Shown one piece after another: positions 10,022 to 19,735 of a stretch of DNA of 47,121 nucleotides. The DNA comes from Rubrivivax sp. (GTDB lineage: Bacteria; Pseudomonadota; Gammaproteobacteria; Burkholderiales; Burkholderiaceae_C). The DNA is taken from assembly GCA_026785885.1 (NCBI GenBank), contig JAJAZC010000200.1, positions 1 to 47,121 of the forward strand. The letters are read 5' to 3'. The notes under the pieces were generated by a model that saw only the letters and a list, made by a program, of their open reading frames with translations, had not been told where the DNA came from and ran no database searches. Made by a program: the position numbers and the translations under genes. Every line of letters starts with the position of its first letter. The stretch's first letter is position 1.

Positions 10022-10647
10022 ATGTTCCACGGCTACCTTGCAGCCATCCTCGGCGGTCTGGGCATCACGCTCGGGGTTGCGGCGCTGTCGCTGGCGGTGG
10101 CCTGCGCTTTTGGGCTCATCGGCGCGGTGGCCAAGCTGTCGCGCTCGCGCAGCGCGCGCTGGGCGGCGGCGTCCTACACCAGTGTGATCTGCGGCCTGCC
10201 GGAGTTGGTGCTGATGCTGATGCTGGCCATCTTCGACGGCGGCCAGATCCTGCTCAACCGCTTGGCCGAAGCGCAAGGTTGGGGCTACATCGACGTGCTG
10301 CCGTTTGCCGCCGGTGTGTTGACCATCGGCTTCATCTTCGGCTCGTACCTCACCGAGACCTTTCGCGTCGCGATCCTGGCCATCCCCAAAGGCCAGGCCG
10401 AAGCTGCGCTGGCCTTCGGCATGCAGCGTGGTTAGGTGCTGCGCCGCATCGTGCTGCCGCAGATGGTGCGCCATGCCATTCCGGGCTTCGCCAACAACTG
10501 GCTGGTGATGGTCAGAGCCACCGCGCTGGTGTCCATCATCGGCCTGGACGACATGCTGCACCGCGCCAAGATGGCCAGTGCTGCCACGCGCGAGCCGTTC
10601 ACGTCTTTCATGCAGATTGCGCTGATCTACCTGGCCATCCGCCGGCT
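10022..10647 (+). pseudogene. Degraded amino-acid ABC transporter permease (HisQ-like), internal TAG and 3' truncation
   Basis: FGSYLTETFRVAILAIPKGQAEAALAFGMQRG*VLRRIVLPQMVRHAIPGFANNWLVMVRATALVSIIGL...ALIYLAI; both halves in the same frame. Confidence 0.85.
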
Positions 10648-10895
10648 CGGAGCCCATCACCGCGCCGCAGGCCGGCGTCGTGGTCTTCCATCAGCGGCTG
10701 GGCAACCGCGTCGAGGCCGGCACGCTGATCGCCGATCTGGTCGATGTCGACAGCGGCGCCGTGCTGCCGCTGGATGCGCAATCGGCCGGCGTGCTGTACG
10801 CACGGGCGGCCACGCGCTGGGCCACGCCCGGCAAGCGCCTGGCCAAGATCGCCGGCACCACGCTGGCGCGCACCGGCAAGCTGCTCAGCCCATGA
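10648..10895 (+). pseudogene. C-terminal remnant of succinylglutamate desuccinylase/aspartoacylase-like protein
   Basis: SEPITAPQAGVVVFHQRLGNRVEAGTLIADLVDVDSGAVLPLDAQSAGVLYARAATRWATPGKRLAKIAG...stop overlaps next ATG; no N-terminal part present. Confidence 0.7.
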
Positions 10896-11692
10896 ACACG
10901 GCCCCGTTCGGTCAGCCGTGGCTGCTGGAAGCGCAGGACATCGTCGAACGCTTCGGTGCCAATGAGGTGCTGCGCGGCGTCACCGTGCGGGCGAAGAAGG
11001 GCGACGTGATCTCGATGATCGGCGCCAGCGGCTCGGGCAAAAGCACCTTCCTGCGCTGCCTGAACCTGCTGGAGCAGCCACACGGCGGCCGCATTGCCAT
11101 CGATGGTGAAATGCTGCTGCTGGTGCTCGACACCGCGCGTGAGGCCGGCGGTGCGCTAAAGGCACAGGACCCGGCGCAGCTGCAGCGGCTGCGCGCGCGT
11201 TTGGCCATGGTCTTCCAGCACTTCAACCTGTGGGCGCACATGACGGCACTGGAAAACGTCATCGAAGCGCCGGTGCAGGTGCTGCGTCTAAGCAAGGCCG
11301 AGGCCGTCGAGCGTGCCGAGCACTATCTGCAGCGCGTCGGCGTCAGTCACCGCAAGAACGCGTACCCGGCGCACCTGTCGGGCGGTGAGCAACAACGCGT
11401 GGCCATCGCGCGCGCGCTCGCGATGGAGCCGCAGGTCATGCTCTTCGACGAGCCGAGTTCGGCGCTGGCCTCCGAGCTGGTGGGCGAGGTGCTGCGCGTG
11501 ATGCGCGCGGTAGCAGAAGAAGGCCGCACGATGATCGTCGTCACGCACGAGATGGGCTTTGCGCGCGAGGTCAGCAACCACCTGGTTTTCCTGCACCAGG
11601 GCTGCATCGAAGAGCAAGGCGCGCCGCGCGAAGTGCTGGCGTCGCCGCAGAGTGCGCGGCTGCAGGGCTTCCTCGCCAACACGCTGAAGTAG
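10892..11692 (+). CDS. Amino-acid ABC transporter ATP-binding protein (HisP/GlnQ-like), possibly decaying
   Basis: GASGSGKSTFLRCLNLLEQP Walker A; LSGGEQQRVAIARALAMEPQVMLFDEPSSAL; D-loop region reads ALASE instead of usual ALDPE. Confidence 0.9.
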   Translation: MNTAPFGQPWLLEAQDIVERFGANEVLRGVTVRAKKGDVISMIGASGSGKSTFLRCLNLLEQPHGGRIAIDGEMLLLVLDTAREAGGALKAQDPAQLQRLRARLAMVFQHFNLWAHMTALENVIEAPVQVLRLSKAEAVERAEHYLQRVGVSHRKNAYPAHLSGGEQQRVAIARALAMEPQVMLFDEPSSALASELVGEVLRVMRAVAEEGRTMIVVTHEMGFAREVSNHLVFLHQGCIEEQGAPREVLASPQSARLQGFLANTLK

Positions 11693-11757
11693 CCCTGCGT
11701 CGCTTGGCGCGCGCAGGGCTTCACACGCCCCGCGCGGCGGGTTCGTACACTCGCGAC

Positions 11758-13848
11758 ATGACCGACGACCCGCAGGCCCCCGCTGCCGACCTGCCCGCTG
11801 CAGGCCTGCCCATCCCAGCCCTGCCGTTGATCAACCGCGAGCGCGCCATCCTGCAGTTCAACCGGCGCGTGCTGGCGCAGGCAACGCGCGACGACGTGCC
11901 GCTGCTGGAGCGGCTGCGCTACGTCACCATCGTCAGCAGCAACCTCGACGAATTCTTTGAGGTGCGGGTGGCCGACATCGTCGAAGCCGCGCGCCGCCCG
12001 GGCTCCGGTGTCACGCGTGAAGAACTGGCTGCCGTGGCGCAGGCCGCGCACGAAATCATCGACGAGCAGTACCGGCTGTTCAACGACGCGGTGATGCCGG
12101 CGCTCAAGCAGCAGGGCATCGTGGTGCTTAACCACGCCGAGCGCAACGCTGCCCAGCGCCGCTGGGTGGCCAACTTCTTCCACACGCAGGTGCAGCCCCT
12201 CCTGGTGCCGGTGAGCCTGGACCCGAGCCACCCGTTTCCACTGGTGGCCAACAAGTCGCTGAACTTCATCGTGCGGCTCGGTGGGCGCGATGCCTTCGGG
12301 CGCGAAAACAGCATCGCCATCGTCAAGGTGCCGCGCGTGCTGCCGCGGGTCATCCGCCTGCCCGACGGGTTGTGCAAGGGGCAGCAGGGCTTCGTGCTGC
12401 TGACCAGCGTGATCCGTGCGCATCTGACGGAGCTGTTTCCGGGCCGCACGGTGCACACGTTTTCGCAGTTTCGCGTCACGCGCGATTCCGACCTGGATGT
12501 CGACCAGGACGACGTCACCAACCTGCGCCAGGCGCTGCGCACGGGCCTGACGACACGCCACTTCGGCCAGGCCTTGCGGCTGGAGGTCGTGAGCACCTGC
12601 CCGCCGGAGTTGTCGGACTTCTTGCTGCAGCAGTTTTCACTGCCGGAGGTGGCGCTGTACCGGGTCAACGGCCCGGTCAACCTGGTGCGCCTGAACGAGC
12701 TGATCGACCAGGCCGTGGGCCCGGCCTTGCGCTTTCTGGCCTTCGAGCCGCGCTGGCCTGCGGACCGGCTGCCGCCCGGGCACAGCATCCTGGCGCGGCT
12801 CGGTCAGGGCGACCTGCTGCTGCACCACCCGTTCGAGAGTTTCGAGCCCGTGGTGCAATTTCTGCGCGAAGCCGTGATGGACCCCGACGTGCTGGCCATC
12901 AAGCAGACCATCTACCGCACCGGCACCCAAAGCGTGCTGATGGATCTGCTGATCGAAGCTGCGCGGCGCGGCAAGGAAGTGCTGGCGGTGGTGGAGCTGA
13001 AAGCGCGCTTCGACGAAGAGGCCAACATCAACTGGGCCGAGCGGCTGGAAGCCGTCGGTGCGCAGGTCGTCTACGGCGTTGTCGGCCTCAAGACGCACGG
13101 CAAGCTGCTGCTGGTGACGCGCCGCGAGAAGGGCGCGCTGCGCCGCTACCTTCACCTGTCCACCGGCAACTACAACCCGCGCACGGCCAGGCTGTACACC
13201 GACATGAGCTACCTCACCGCCGACGCCGGCTTCACCGCCGATGCCGACGCGGTGTTTCTGCAACTGGCCAGCCAGACCCGTGCGCGCCGGCCGCAGCACC
13301 TGGTGACGGCGCCTTTTCAGCTGCACAAACGCATGCTGCGCCACATCAATCAGGTGGCTGCTGCTGCGCAGGCCGGGCAGCCGGCGCGCATCGTCGCCAA
13401 GCTCAACGCGCTGACCGATCCCGGTCTCATCGGCGCGCTGGTGGCGGCCAGCCGCGCCGGTGCGCGCATCGACCTCATCGTGCGCGGCGCCTGCATGCTG
13501 CCGCCGGGCGTGCCGGGGCAGACGCACAACATCCGCGTGCGCTCGGTGGTTGGGCGCTTTCTGGAGCACTCGCGCATCGCCTACTTCAGCTGGGGCGCGG
13601 GTGCCGACGACGAGGTGCTCTACCTCAGCAGCGCCGATTGGATGAGCCGCAACATGTTCCGGCGCGTCGAAGTCGCCTGGCCGGTGCGTGACGCAGCACT
13701 GCGCCAGCGCGTCATCGACGAAGGCCTGGTGCCCTACCTGCACGATGAAGCCGATGCCTGGCTGCTGGACAGTGAGGGTCGCTACCGCCGCCTGGCGCAA
13801 TCCGGCGCCAGCGCACAGCAGGCCTTGATGCAGCGTTACGGCGCCTGA
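11758..13848 (+). CDS. ppk1: Polyphosphate kinase 1
   Basis: LINRERAILQFNRRVL; VSSNLDEFFEVRVA; HHPFESFEPVVQFLREAVMDPDVLAIKQTIYRTG; KTHGKLLLVTRRE; HLSTGNYNPRTARLYTDMSYLT. Confidence 0.97.
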   Translation: MTDDPQAPAADLPAAGLPIPALPLINRERAILQFNRRVLAQATRDDVPLLERLRYVTIVSSNLDEFFEVRVADIVEAARRPGSGVTREELAAVAQAAHEIIDEQYRLFNDAVMPALKQQGIVVLNHAERNAAQRRWVANFFHTQVQPLLVPVSLDPSHPFPLVANKSLNFIVRLGGRDAFGRENSIAIVKVPRVLPRVIRLPDGLCKGQQGFVLLTSVIRAHLTELFPGRTVHTFSQFRVTRDSDLDVDQDDVTNLRQALRTGLTTRHFGQALRLEVVSTCPPELSDFLLQQFSLPEVALYRVNGPVNLVRLNELIDQAVGPALRFLAFEPRWPADRLPPGHSILARLGQGDLLLHHPFESFEPVVQFLREAVMDPDVLAIKQTIYRTGTQSVLMDLLIEAARRGKEVLAVVELKARFDEEANINWAERLEAVGAQVVYGVVGLKTHGKLLLVTRREKGALRRYLHLSTGNYNPRTARLYTDMSYLTADAGFTADADAVFLQLASQTRARRPQHLVTAPFQLHKRMLRHINQVAAAAQAGQPARIVAKLNALTDPGLIGALVAASRAGARIDLIVRGACMLPPGVPGQTHNIRVRSVVGRFLEHSRIAYFSWGAGADDEVLYLSSADWMSRNMFRRVEVAWPVRDAALRQRVIDEGLVPYLHDEADAWLLDSEGRYRRLAQSGASAQQALMQRYGA

Positions 13849-13873
13849 TCGATCAACAACGAGCACCAGAGCT

Positions 13874-14335
13874 ATGGACCTGATTCTGTGGCGCCACGCC
13901 GAGGCGCTGGACATGCGCGAGGTGCAGGACGACCTGGACCGTGCGCTCACGCCCAAGGGCGAGCGGCAGGCCCAGCGCATGGCCGCCTGGCTCAACAAGC
14001 AGCTGCCGGCCACCACGCGGGTGCTGGTGAGCCCGGCGCGCCGCGCGCAGCAGACGGCTGCCGCGCTGGACCGCAAATGCAAGACCGTGCCGGCATTGGC
14101 GCCCGACGCCGGCGTGGAGGCGCTGCTGAATGCAGCGCGCTGGCCCGATGCACGCGAGCCGGTGCTGGTGATAGGCCACCAGCCGACGCTGGGCCTGGCC
14201 GCGGCCTACCTGCTGTCAGGCCAGCCGCAGACCTGGGGTGTGCGCAAGGGCGCTGTGCTTTGGCTGCGCGTGCGGGACCGCGAAGGCCCGCCGCAGGTCG
14301 TGCTGCACGCGGCTCTGGCGCCCGAGCTGGTCTGA
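13874..14335 (+). CDS. sixA: SixA-type histidine phosphatase
   Basis: MDLILWRHAEA; LTPKGERQAQRMAAWL; VLVSPARRAQQTA; VLVIGHQPTLG. Confidence 0.9.
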   Translation: MDLILWRHAEALDMREVQDDLDRALTPKGERQAQRMAAWLNKQLPATTRVLVSPARRAQQTAAALDRKCKTVPALAPDAGVEALLNAARWPDAREPVLVIGHQPTLGLAAAYLLSGQPQTWGVRKGAVLWLRVRDREGPPQVVLHAALAPELV

Positions 14336-14365
14336 TCCAGGCCCCGGCTTGCTTGGCTTGTCTAG

Positions 14366-15868
14366 TCAAGCGGGCGGCAGCAGCAGCCGCAGCGGCCCGC
14401 TACGGGCCCACACCGGGCCTTCTTCATGCAGCAGGTACAGCGTGCGCGGGTGGCTGTCGGCCCACGCGGGGCTAAACACCAGTTGCGCGTCGCGCTGGCG
14501 TGCCTGCACGCCCAGCGCCAGCGGATCGACAGCACCGCGGGCATGGCACTTGATGACGGCCAGGCGCAAACACATGACCTGCCAGGCAAAGGTCTCGCTG
14601 GCCAGCTGCGGCTCGATCTTGCGCAAGCCGCCGCGCTGCCCCAGCACCAGGTCCCCGAGCCGGCGCTGCTGGCTCTGCGAAAAACCGGCCGCGTCGATGT
14701 GCGTCAGCAGGTAGGCGCTGTGGCGGTGGTGGTCGTGGTGCGACACCATCAGGCCGATCTCGTGCAGCGCGCAAGCCCAGGCCAGCTCACGCCGTGTTTC
14801 TGCATCGGCATCGGGCATGGCGGCGTCGAACAACGCCAGCGCCACCGACGCCACGCGCTGCGCCTGTGCGGTGTCGACCGTGAAACGCTGCTGCAGCTCA
14901 ACCACCGACGCGTCGCGCATGTCGCCACGGGCTTGCGCAGCACCGGCCTGGCGCTCGTGCAGATCGACGATGACGCCCTGCCGCAGCGCGCCCTTGGCCG
15001 GCCACAGCGCCTGGATGTCGAAGTGCGTGGCCAGCGTGTAAAGGATTGCCAGGCCGCCGGGAATCACGGCGCGGCGCTCGGGCTTCAGGCCGGGCAGATC
15101 GATGCGGTCGATGTGGCCTGCCTGCAAGCACTGTTCGATGCACCAGCGCAGACCTTGCGGCGTGATGCGGCCATCAGTGATGCCCGCGGCCAGCAGCACC
15201 TGCGACACCGCGCCCGCGGTGCCGGACGAGCCCAACGCGCGGCTCCAGCGCTGGCGCGCAAATGGTTGCAGCGCTTCTTCTAGCTCGGCCCCGGCGGCGA
15301 CCTGGGCCTGGCGGAAGCCCTCCTGCGTGAGCCTGCCGTCGGCAAAGAACCGCAACGACAGGCTGACGCAGCCGATGCCGAAGCTCTCGGTTACGCGCGG
15401 CGTACGGCCCTGGCCCAGGATCAGCTCGGTGCTGCGGCCGCCGATGTCGACCACGAGCCGCGGCTCCTCCGACGGCTGCAGATGGTTGACGCCGGCGTAG
15501 ATCAGCCGCGCTTCCTCGCGACCGGAGATGACCTCGATCGGAAAACCCAGCGCTTCTTGCGCGCGCAGCAAGAACGCGTTGCGGTTGCGCGCCTCGCGCA
15601 GCGTCTGCGTGGCCACGGCGCGCACCTGCGCCGGTGCAAAGCCGGTCAGGCGTGAGGCAAACCGCCGCAGGCAGGCCAGGCCGCGTTGGGCGGCGTCTTC
15701 GCCCAGCAAGCCCGCGGCATCCAGACCGCCGCCCAGGCGCACGGTTTCCTTGAGGTAGTCGATGCGCTTGTAGCGGTCCTGCGGCAGTTGGCCGATCTCG
15801 AGCCGGAAGCTGTTCGACCCCATGTCGATGGCCGCCAGTGCAGCGTTGGGAATGACGCGGGTATCCAT
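14366..15868 (-). CDS. ppx: Exopolyphosphatase (Ppx/GppA family)
   Basis: LAAIDMGSNSFRLEIGQ; AVATQTLREARN; EVISGREEARLIYAGV; VVDIGGRSTELILG; HEIGLMVSHHDHHRHSAYL; convergent with ppk1-sixA. Confidence 0.93.
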   Translation of the reverse strand: MDTRVIPNAALAAIDMGSNSFRLEIGQLPQDRYKRIDYLKETVRLGGGLDAAGLLGEDAAQRGLACLRRFASRLTGFAPAQVRAVATQTLREARNRNAFLLRAQEALGFPIEVISGREEARLIYAGVNHLQPSEEPRLVVDIGGRSTELILGQGRTPRVTESFGIGCVSLSLRFFADGRLTQEGFRQAQVAAGAELEEALQPFARQRWSRALGSSGTAGAVSQVLLAAGITDGRITPQGLRWCIEQCLQAGHIDRIDLPGLKPERRAVIPGGLAILYTLATHFDIQALWPAKGALRQGVIVDLHERQAGAAQARGDMRDASVVELQQRFTVDTAQAQRVASVALALFDAAMPDADAETRRELAWACALHEIGLMVSHHDHHRHSAYLLTHIDAAGFSQSQQRRLGDLVLGQRGGLRKIEPQLASETFAWQVMCLRLAVIKCHARGAVDPLALGVQARQRDAQLVFSPAWADSHPRTLYLLHEEGPVWARSGPLRLLLPPA

Positions 15869-15949
15869 CTGTCGACTGTACCTTCGGCCCTGTTTCTAGA
15901 ATCCGCGTTGCACGGGCACAGCGCCCTTTCACAACCACCAGGAGCCCCG

Positions 15950-16831
15950 ATGATCGAGACCGAATTCGACAGCCGCGTGCCGCCGCGCAGCGTTCTGGAC
16001 CGCCGCGGTTTCATGCGCGCCACCGTGGGCTCCGGCTTTGCCGCCGCCGTGTTGCCGGTGGCTGCACAAACGGTCATCAAGACCAACAGCGCCGGCCTCG
16101 TGGTCGGCGAGGTCACGATCCCTGTCGGTGACTTCAAGATGCCGGCCTACCACGCCGCGCCGGCCGGCGGCAGCGGGCTGCCGGTGGTGCTGGTGCTGAG
16201 CGAGATCTTCGGTGTGCACGAGCACATTGCCGATGTCGCGCGGCGCTTTGCCAAAGCCGGCTACTTTGCGGTGGCGCCCGAGCTGTTTGTGCGCCAGGGC
16301 GACGCCAGCAGCTATGGCGAGATCGCCAAGCTGATGACCGAGGTCGTGGCCAAGGTGCCCGATGCGCAGGTCATGGCTGATCTGGACGCCACGTTGGCCT
16401 GGGCCCGCGGGCAGGGCGCCGACACCGGCCGCACGGCGGTCACCGGCTTTTGCTGGGGCGGGCGCATGACCTGGCTGTATGCGGCGCACAACCCACAGGT
16501 CAAAGCCGGTGTGGCCTGGTACGGCCGCCTGGTTGGCGCAGCCTCGGCGCTGCAACCGCGCCACCCGGTGGACGTGGCGGGGCAGCTCAAAGCGCCGGTG
16601 CTGGGCCTGTACGGCGAGAAGGACGCCGGCATTCCGCTGGATAGTGTCGAGCGCATGAAAGAGGCGCTGCGTGTAGCGGGCACCTCGGCGGCCCGCCAGA
16701 GCGAGTTCGTGATCTACCCGGATGCGCCACACGCCTTTCACGCCGACTATCGGCCGAGCTACCGCAAGGACGCCGCGGACGACGGCTGGAAGCGCGCACT
16801 GGCCTGGTTCAACTCGCACGGCGTCGGCTGA
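15950..16831 (+). CDS. Dienelactone hydrolase family protein (RR-containing signal-like N-terminus)
   Basis: LVLSEIFGVHEHIADVARRFAKAGYFAVAPELF; AVTGFCWGGRMTWLYAA; DAPHAFHADYRPSY. Confidence 0.9.
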   Translation: MIETEFDSRVPPRSVLDRRGFMRATVGSGFAAAVLPVAAQTVIKTNSAGLVVGEVTIPVGDFKMPAYHAAPAGGSGLPVVLVLSEIFGVHEHIADVARRFAKAGYFAVAPELFVRQGDASSYGEIAKLMTEVVAKVPDAQVMADLDATLAWARGQGADTGRTAVTGFCWGGRMTWLYAAHNPQVKAGVAWYGRLVGAASALQPRHPVDVAGQLKAPVLGLYGEKDAGIPLDSVERMKEALRVAGTSAARQSEFVIYPDAPHAFHADYRPSYRKDAADDGWKRALAWFNSHGVG

Positions 16832-16875
16832 AGTGGCAGCAAGGGCCGTTCGCGGATCACTGCGCAGTGGTCGTC

Positions 16876-16931
16876 GATAGCCGATAGCTGACAGCCGATC
16901 ACCGATCACCGTTCACCGATCACCGATCACC
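16876..16931. repeat. 7-bp tandem repeat (gatcacc-type) x8
   Basis: gatagcc gatagct gacagcc gatcacc gatcacc gttcacc gatcacc gatcacc. Confidence 0.9.
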
Positions 16932-17007
16932 ACACGGTGCTGCGGCCGGGCTTGACAGCTTCGGTAGCATCGTCTCCAAGGGGCTGGCCCAACGCCAGCC
17001 CTTTGTC

Positions 17008-17796
17008 ATGATGACGTTGCTCTCGATCATTCTGGCCACGCTGGCCGGTGGTGTGCTGTCGGTGGTGCTGGCTGCCGCGCTGACCGTGTCGGTGCTCGGC
17101 CGCCTGGTCAAGAACCTCGTCAGTCTGTCGGCCGGCGTGCTGCTGGGCACCGCGCTGCTGCATGTGCTGCCCGAGGCCTTCGAGAGCGCTGCCGAGCCGC
17201 AAGCGCTTTTTGGCACGTTGCTGGCGGGGCTCTTGTTCTTCTGGTTGCTGGAGAAGGCCGAGCTGTACCGCCATGTGCACCACCACGAAGGCGATGGCCA
17301 CGGCCACCACCACCAGTTCGACGCGCAGCAGGCCGGCCGCGGCGGCTTGAGCGTGTTGGTCGGCGACGGCATCCACAATTTCTGCGACGGCATCATCATC
17401 GCCGCCGCTTTTTTGGCCGACCCCGTGCTCGGCTGGGTCACTGCAGCCGCTGTGGTGGCCCACGAGATTCCGCAGGAAGCAGGCGACTACATCGTGCTGC
17501 TCAACGCGGGCTTCAGCAAGAAGAAGGCGCTGCTCTACAACGCGTTGTCCGGCTTGGCCGCCGTGGTCGGCGGTGTTCTGGGCTACTACCTGCTCGGCAG
17601 CTTCGCGCAGTGGATGCCGTACCTGCTGGTGGTGGCCGCCAGCAGCTTTATCTATGTTGCGGTGGCCGACCTGTTGCCTCAGCTGCAGCAGCGCCTGGCC
17701 TGGCGCGAGACGCTGTCACAGGTGGTGTGGTTGGGCAGCGGCCTGGCGATGGTGCTGGTGGCGCGCGCGGTGCTGCACTTCGGCCACGCGCACTAG
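17008..17796 (+). CDS. ZIP family metal transporter
   Basis: HVHHHEGDGHGHHH loop; VGDGIHNFCDGIIIAAAFLADP; VVAHEIPQEAGDYIVLLNAG. Confidence 0.92.
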   Translation: MMTLLSIILATLAGGVLSVVLAAALTVSVLGRLVKNLVSLSAGVLLGTALLHVLPEAFESAAEPQALFGTLLAGLLFFWLLEKAELYRHVHHHEGDGHGHHHQFDAQQAGRGGLSVLVGDGIHNFCDGIIIAAAFLADPVLGWVTAAAVVAHEIPQEAGDYIVLLNAGFSKKKALLYNALSGLAAVVGGVLGYYLLGSFAQWMPYLLVVAASSFIYVAVADLLPQLQQRLAWRETLSQVVWLGSGLAMVLVARAVLHFGHAH

Positions 17797-17875
17797 CTAA
17801 GGGGCCACCGGGTCGGCGGCGTCGGCGCTGCGTCAGCACAGAGAGCGCGCTGCTGGCTGCATCGTTGTTCGGCGT

Positions 17876-18784
17876 TCACCCCTTGGCCACCGGCCGTGAG
17901 GCGTCGCTGCACCATTCGCTCCAGGAGCCGGGGTACAGCGCGCCGGCACCGATGCCGGCGTGCACCATCGCCAACAGGTTGTGGCAGGCGGTGACGCCGG
18001 AGCCGCACTGGTGCACCACAGCGGCCGGCTGCACGGCGCCCAGCGCTTCGAATTCGGCGCGCAGCGTGGCGGCCGGCTTGAAGCGGCCGTCGGCACCGAG
18101 GTTGTCCTTGAAGAAGCGATTGACGGCGCCGGGGATGTGGCCTGCCACCGGGTCCAGCGGCTCAACCTCACCGCGAAAGCGCTCGGGCGCGCGTGCGTCG
18201 ATCAGCGTGATGCGGTCGAGCTGGCGACCGGGCTCGTTGCCGTGCGGTTGGCCCAATTGCTGCCCGAGCGTCGATGCGTCGACGGTCGGCATGGCCGCCG
18301 GCAGCGTGGGGTAGGGCGGTGCAGCCGGGGCCGATGGCAATGCGGTGTCGAAGATGCCGCCGGCGGCGCGCCAGGCAGCACGGCCGCCGTCCAGCACAGC
18401 TGCTGCGTCGTGGCCCAGCCAACGCAGCAGCCACCAGGCACGCGCTGCGTAAACACCGCCGTGATCGTCATAACAGACGACCTGCGCTGACGGCGTGATG
18501 CCCCAGGCACCGACACGCGTGGCAAGCGTGCTGCGCTCGGGCAGCGGGTGGCGGCCGTTGTTGCCGCTGTTGCTAGCCGCCTTGCTGGCCACCTTGTCGC
18601 CGGACAGCGCTTGCTCGAGGTCTGCGTACCAGGCACCGGGGAGGTGGCCTTGCGCGTAGGCGCGGGCGCCGAGCGCGGTGTCGGCAAGATCGAAGCCGCA
18701 GTCCAGCAGCAACGTCGGGGGGCTGCCCGCACGGGCCTGCAGCGCCATCAATGCGGCGGCGGAAATAAGCGTGGTGTGCGGCAT
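17876..18784 (-). CDS. sseA: Sulfurtransferase (thiosulfate/3-mercaptopyruvate, two rhodanese domains)
   Basis: LLDCGFDLADT...GHLPGAWYADL; VCYDDHGGVYAARAWWLLRWLGH; VVHQCGSGVTACHNLLAM active-site loop. Confidence 0.88.
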   Translation of the reverse strand: MPHTTLISAAALMALQARAGSPPTLLLDCGFDLADTALGARAYAQGHLPGAWYADLEQALSGDKVASKAASNSGNNGRHPLPERSTLATRVGAWGITPSAQVVCYDDHGGVYAARAWWLLRWLGHDAAAVLDGGRAAWRAAGGIFDTALPSAPAAPPYPTLPAAMPTVDASTLGQQLGQPHGNEPGRQLDRITLIDARAPERFRGEVEPLDPVAGHIPGAVNRFFKDNLGADGRFKPAATLRAEFEALGAVQPAAVVHQCGSGVTACHNLLAMVHAGIGAGALYPGSWSEWCSDASRPVAKG

Positions 18785-18803
18785 GCGGGCCTCGGCGATC
18801 GAG

Positions 18804-19733
18804 TCAAGTCTCGGTAGGTGCGGCGGCCCCGCGCGTGCTGGCCGGCGAGCGCAGCAGCGTGGCGGCCACGCCCGCCGCCATGATCAGCACCATGCCGGCG
18901 CCGGACAAGACCGTCAGGCGTTCATCGAACAGCAACAGCCCCAGCAGCGAAGCGAACACGATACCCAGGTACTGCAGCGCCGCGATGCCGAGCGTCGCGC
19001 CGGTGCCGTAGGCCCTCGTCATCATCCACTGCGCTGCCGTGGCCAACACGCCGATGGCTACCAGCAGCGTCGCGCCGTGCAGGCTGTGGCCCTGCAGCCC
19101 GCCCAACAGCAGCGCCACGGCCAGGCCGAAGACCACGCCGGTGGCCGAGAAGAACAGCACCACGCGCTCGCCGGGCTCGCCCACACGGCCCAGCGCCGTG
19201 ACCTGCAGGTAGGCCATGGCCGCAATCAGCCCCGATCCCAGGCCGATGACGCCGTGCCATAGCTGCTCTTGATCCAGCGTCGGCCGCAGCACCAGACCGA
19301 CGCCGACAAAGCCGATCAGCACGGCAGCCACGAGGCGAACATCGATGGCCTGGCCGCCGCCGCGCTCGGGCGCCAGCAGCACCGCGCCGCCCACCAGGAA
19401 CAGCGCGATCCAGACCGAGGACATGTAGTTCAACGTCATGGCCGTGGCTAGCGGCAGGTGGGCAATGGCATAGAACCACAGGCACAGCGCAGTAGCCCCC
19501 GTAACGCTGCGCCACAGGTGCATGGCCGGGAAGCGCGTGGCAAAGCCGATGCCGCGCCAACGCATCAGCGCGGCCATCAACGCCAGGCCGACGAGGGATC
19601 TGTACAGCACGATCTCACCGGCGTTGTAGTGTGCAGATGCCAGCTTCACGCACGCGCCCATCAGGGCGAACAGCAGCGACGCGGCGATCATCAGCGCCGG
19701 GGCGCTCATGCCGCCGCGCGCCGTGGCCGCCAT
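18804..19733 (-). CDS. DMT (EamA-like) transporter
   Basis: About ten hydrophobic segments; FALMGACVKLASAHYNAGEIVLYRSLVGL; TRAYGTGATLGIAALQYLGIVFASLLGLLLFDERL. Confidence 0.85.
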   Translation of the reverse strand: MAATARGGMSAPALMIAASLLFALMGACVKLASAHYNAGEIVLYRSLVGLALMAALMRWRGIGFATRFPAMHLWRSVTGATALCLWFYAIAHLPLATAMTLNYMSSVWIALFLVGGAVLLAPERGGGQAIDVRLVAAVLIGFVGVGLVLRPTLDQEQLWHGVIGLGSGLIAAMAYLQVTALGRVGEPGERVVLFFSATGVVFGLAVALLLGGLQGHSLHGATLLVAIGVLATAAQWMMTRAYGTGATLGIAALQYLGIVFASLLGLLLFDERLTVLSGAGMVLIMAAGVAATLLRSPASTRGAAAPTET

Positions 19734-19735
19734 CG

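Noticed and set aside
12637-14082. 481-aa minus-strand ORF opposite ppk1/sixA, and similar long antisense ORFs at 1648-2778, 9533-10660 and 19631-20806
   Set aside because: All are antisense shadows of confident genes, with no recognisable motifs of their own.
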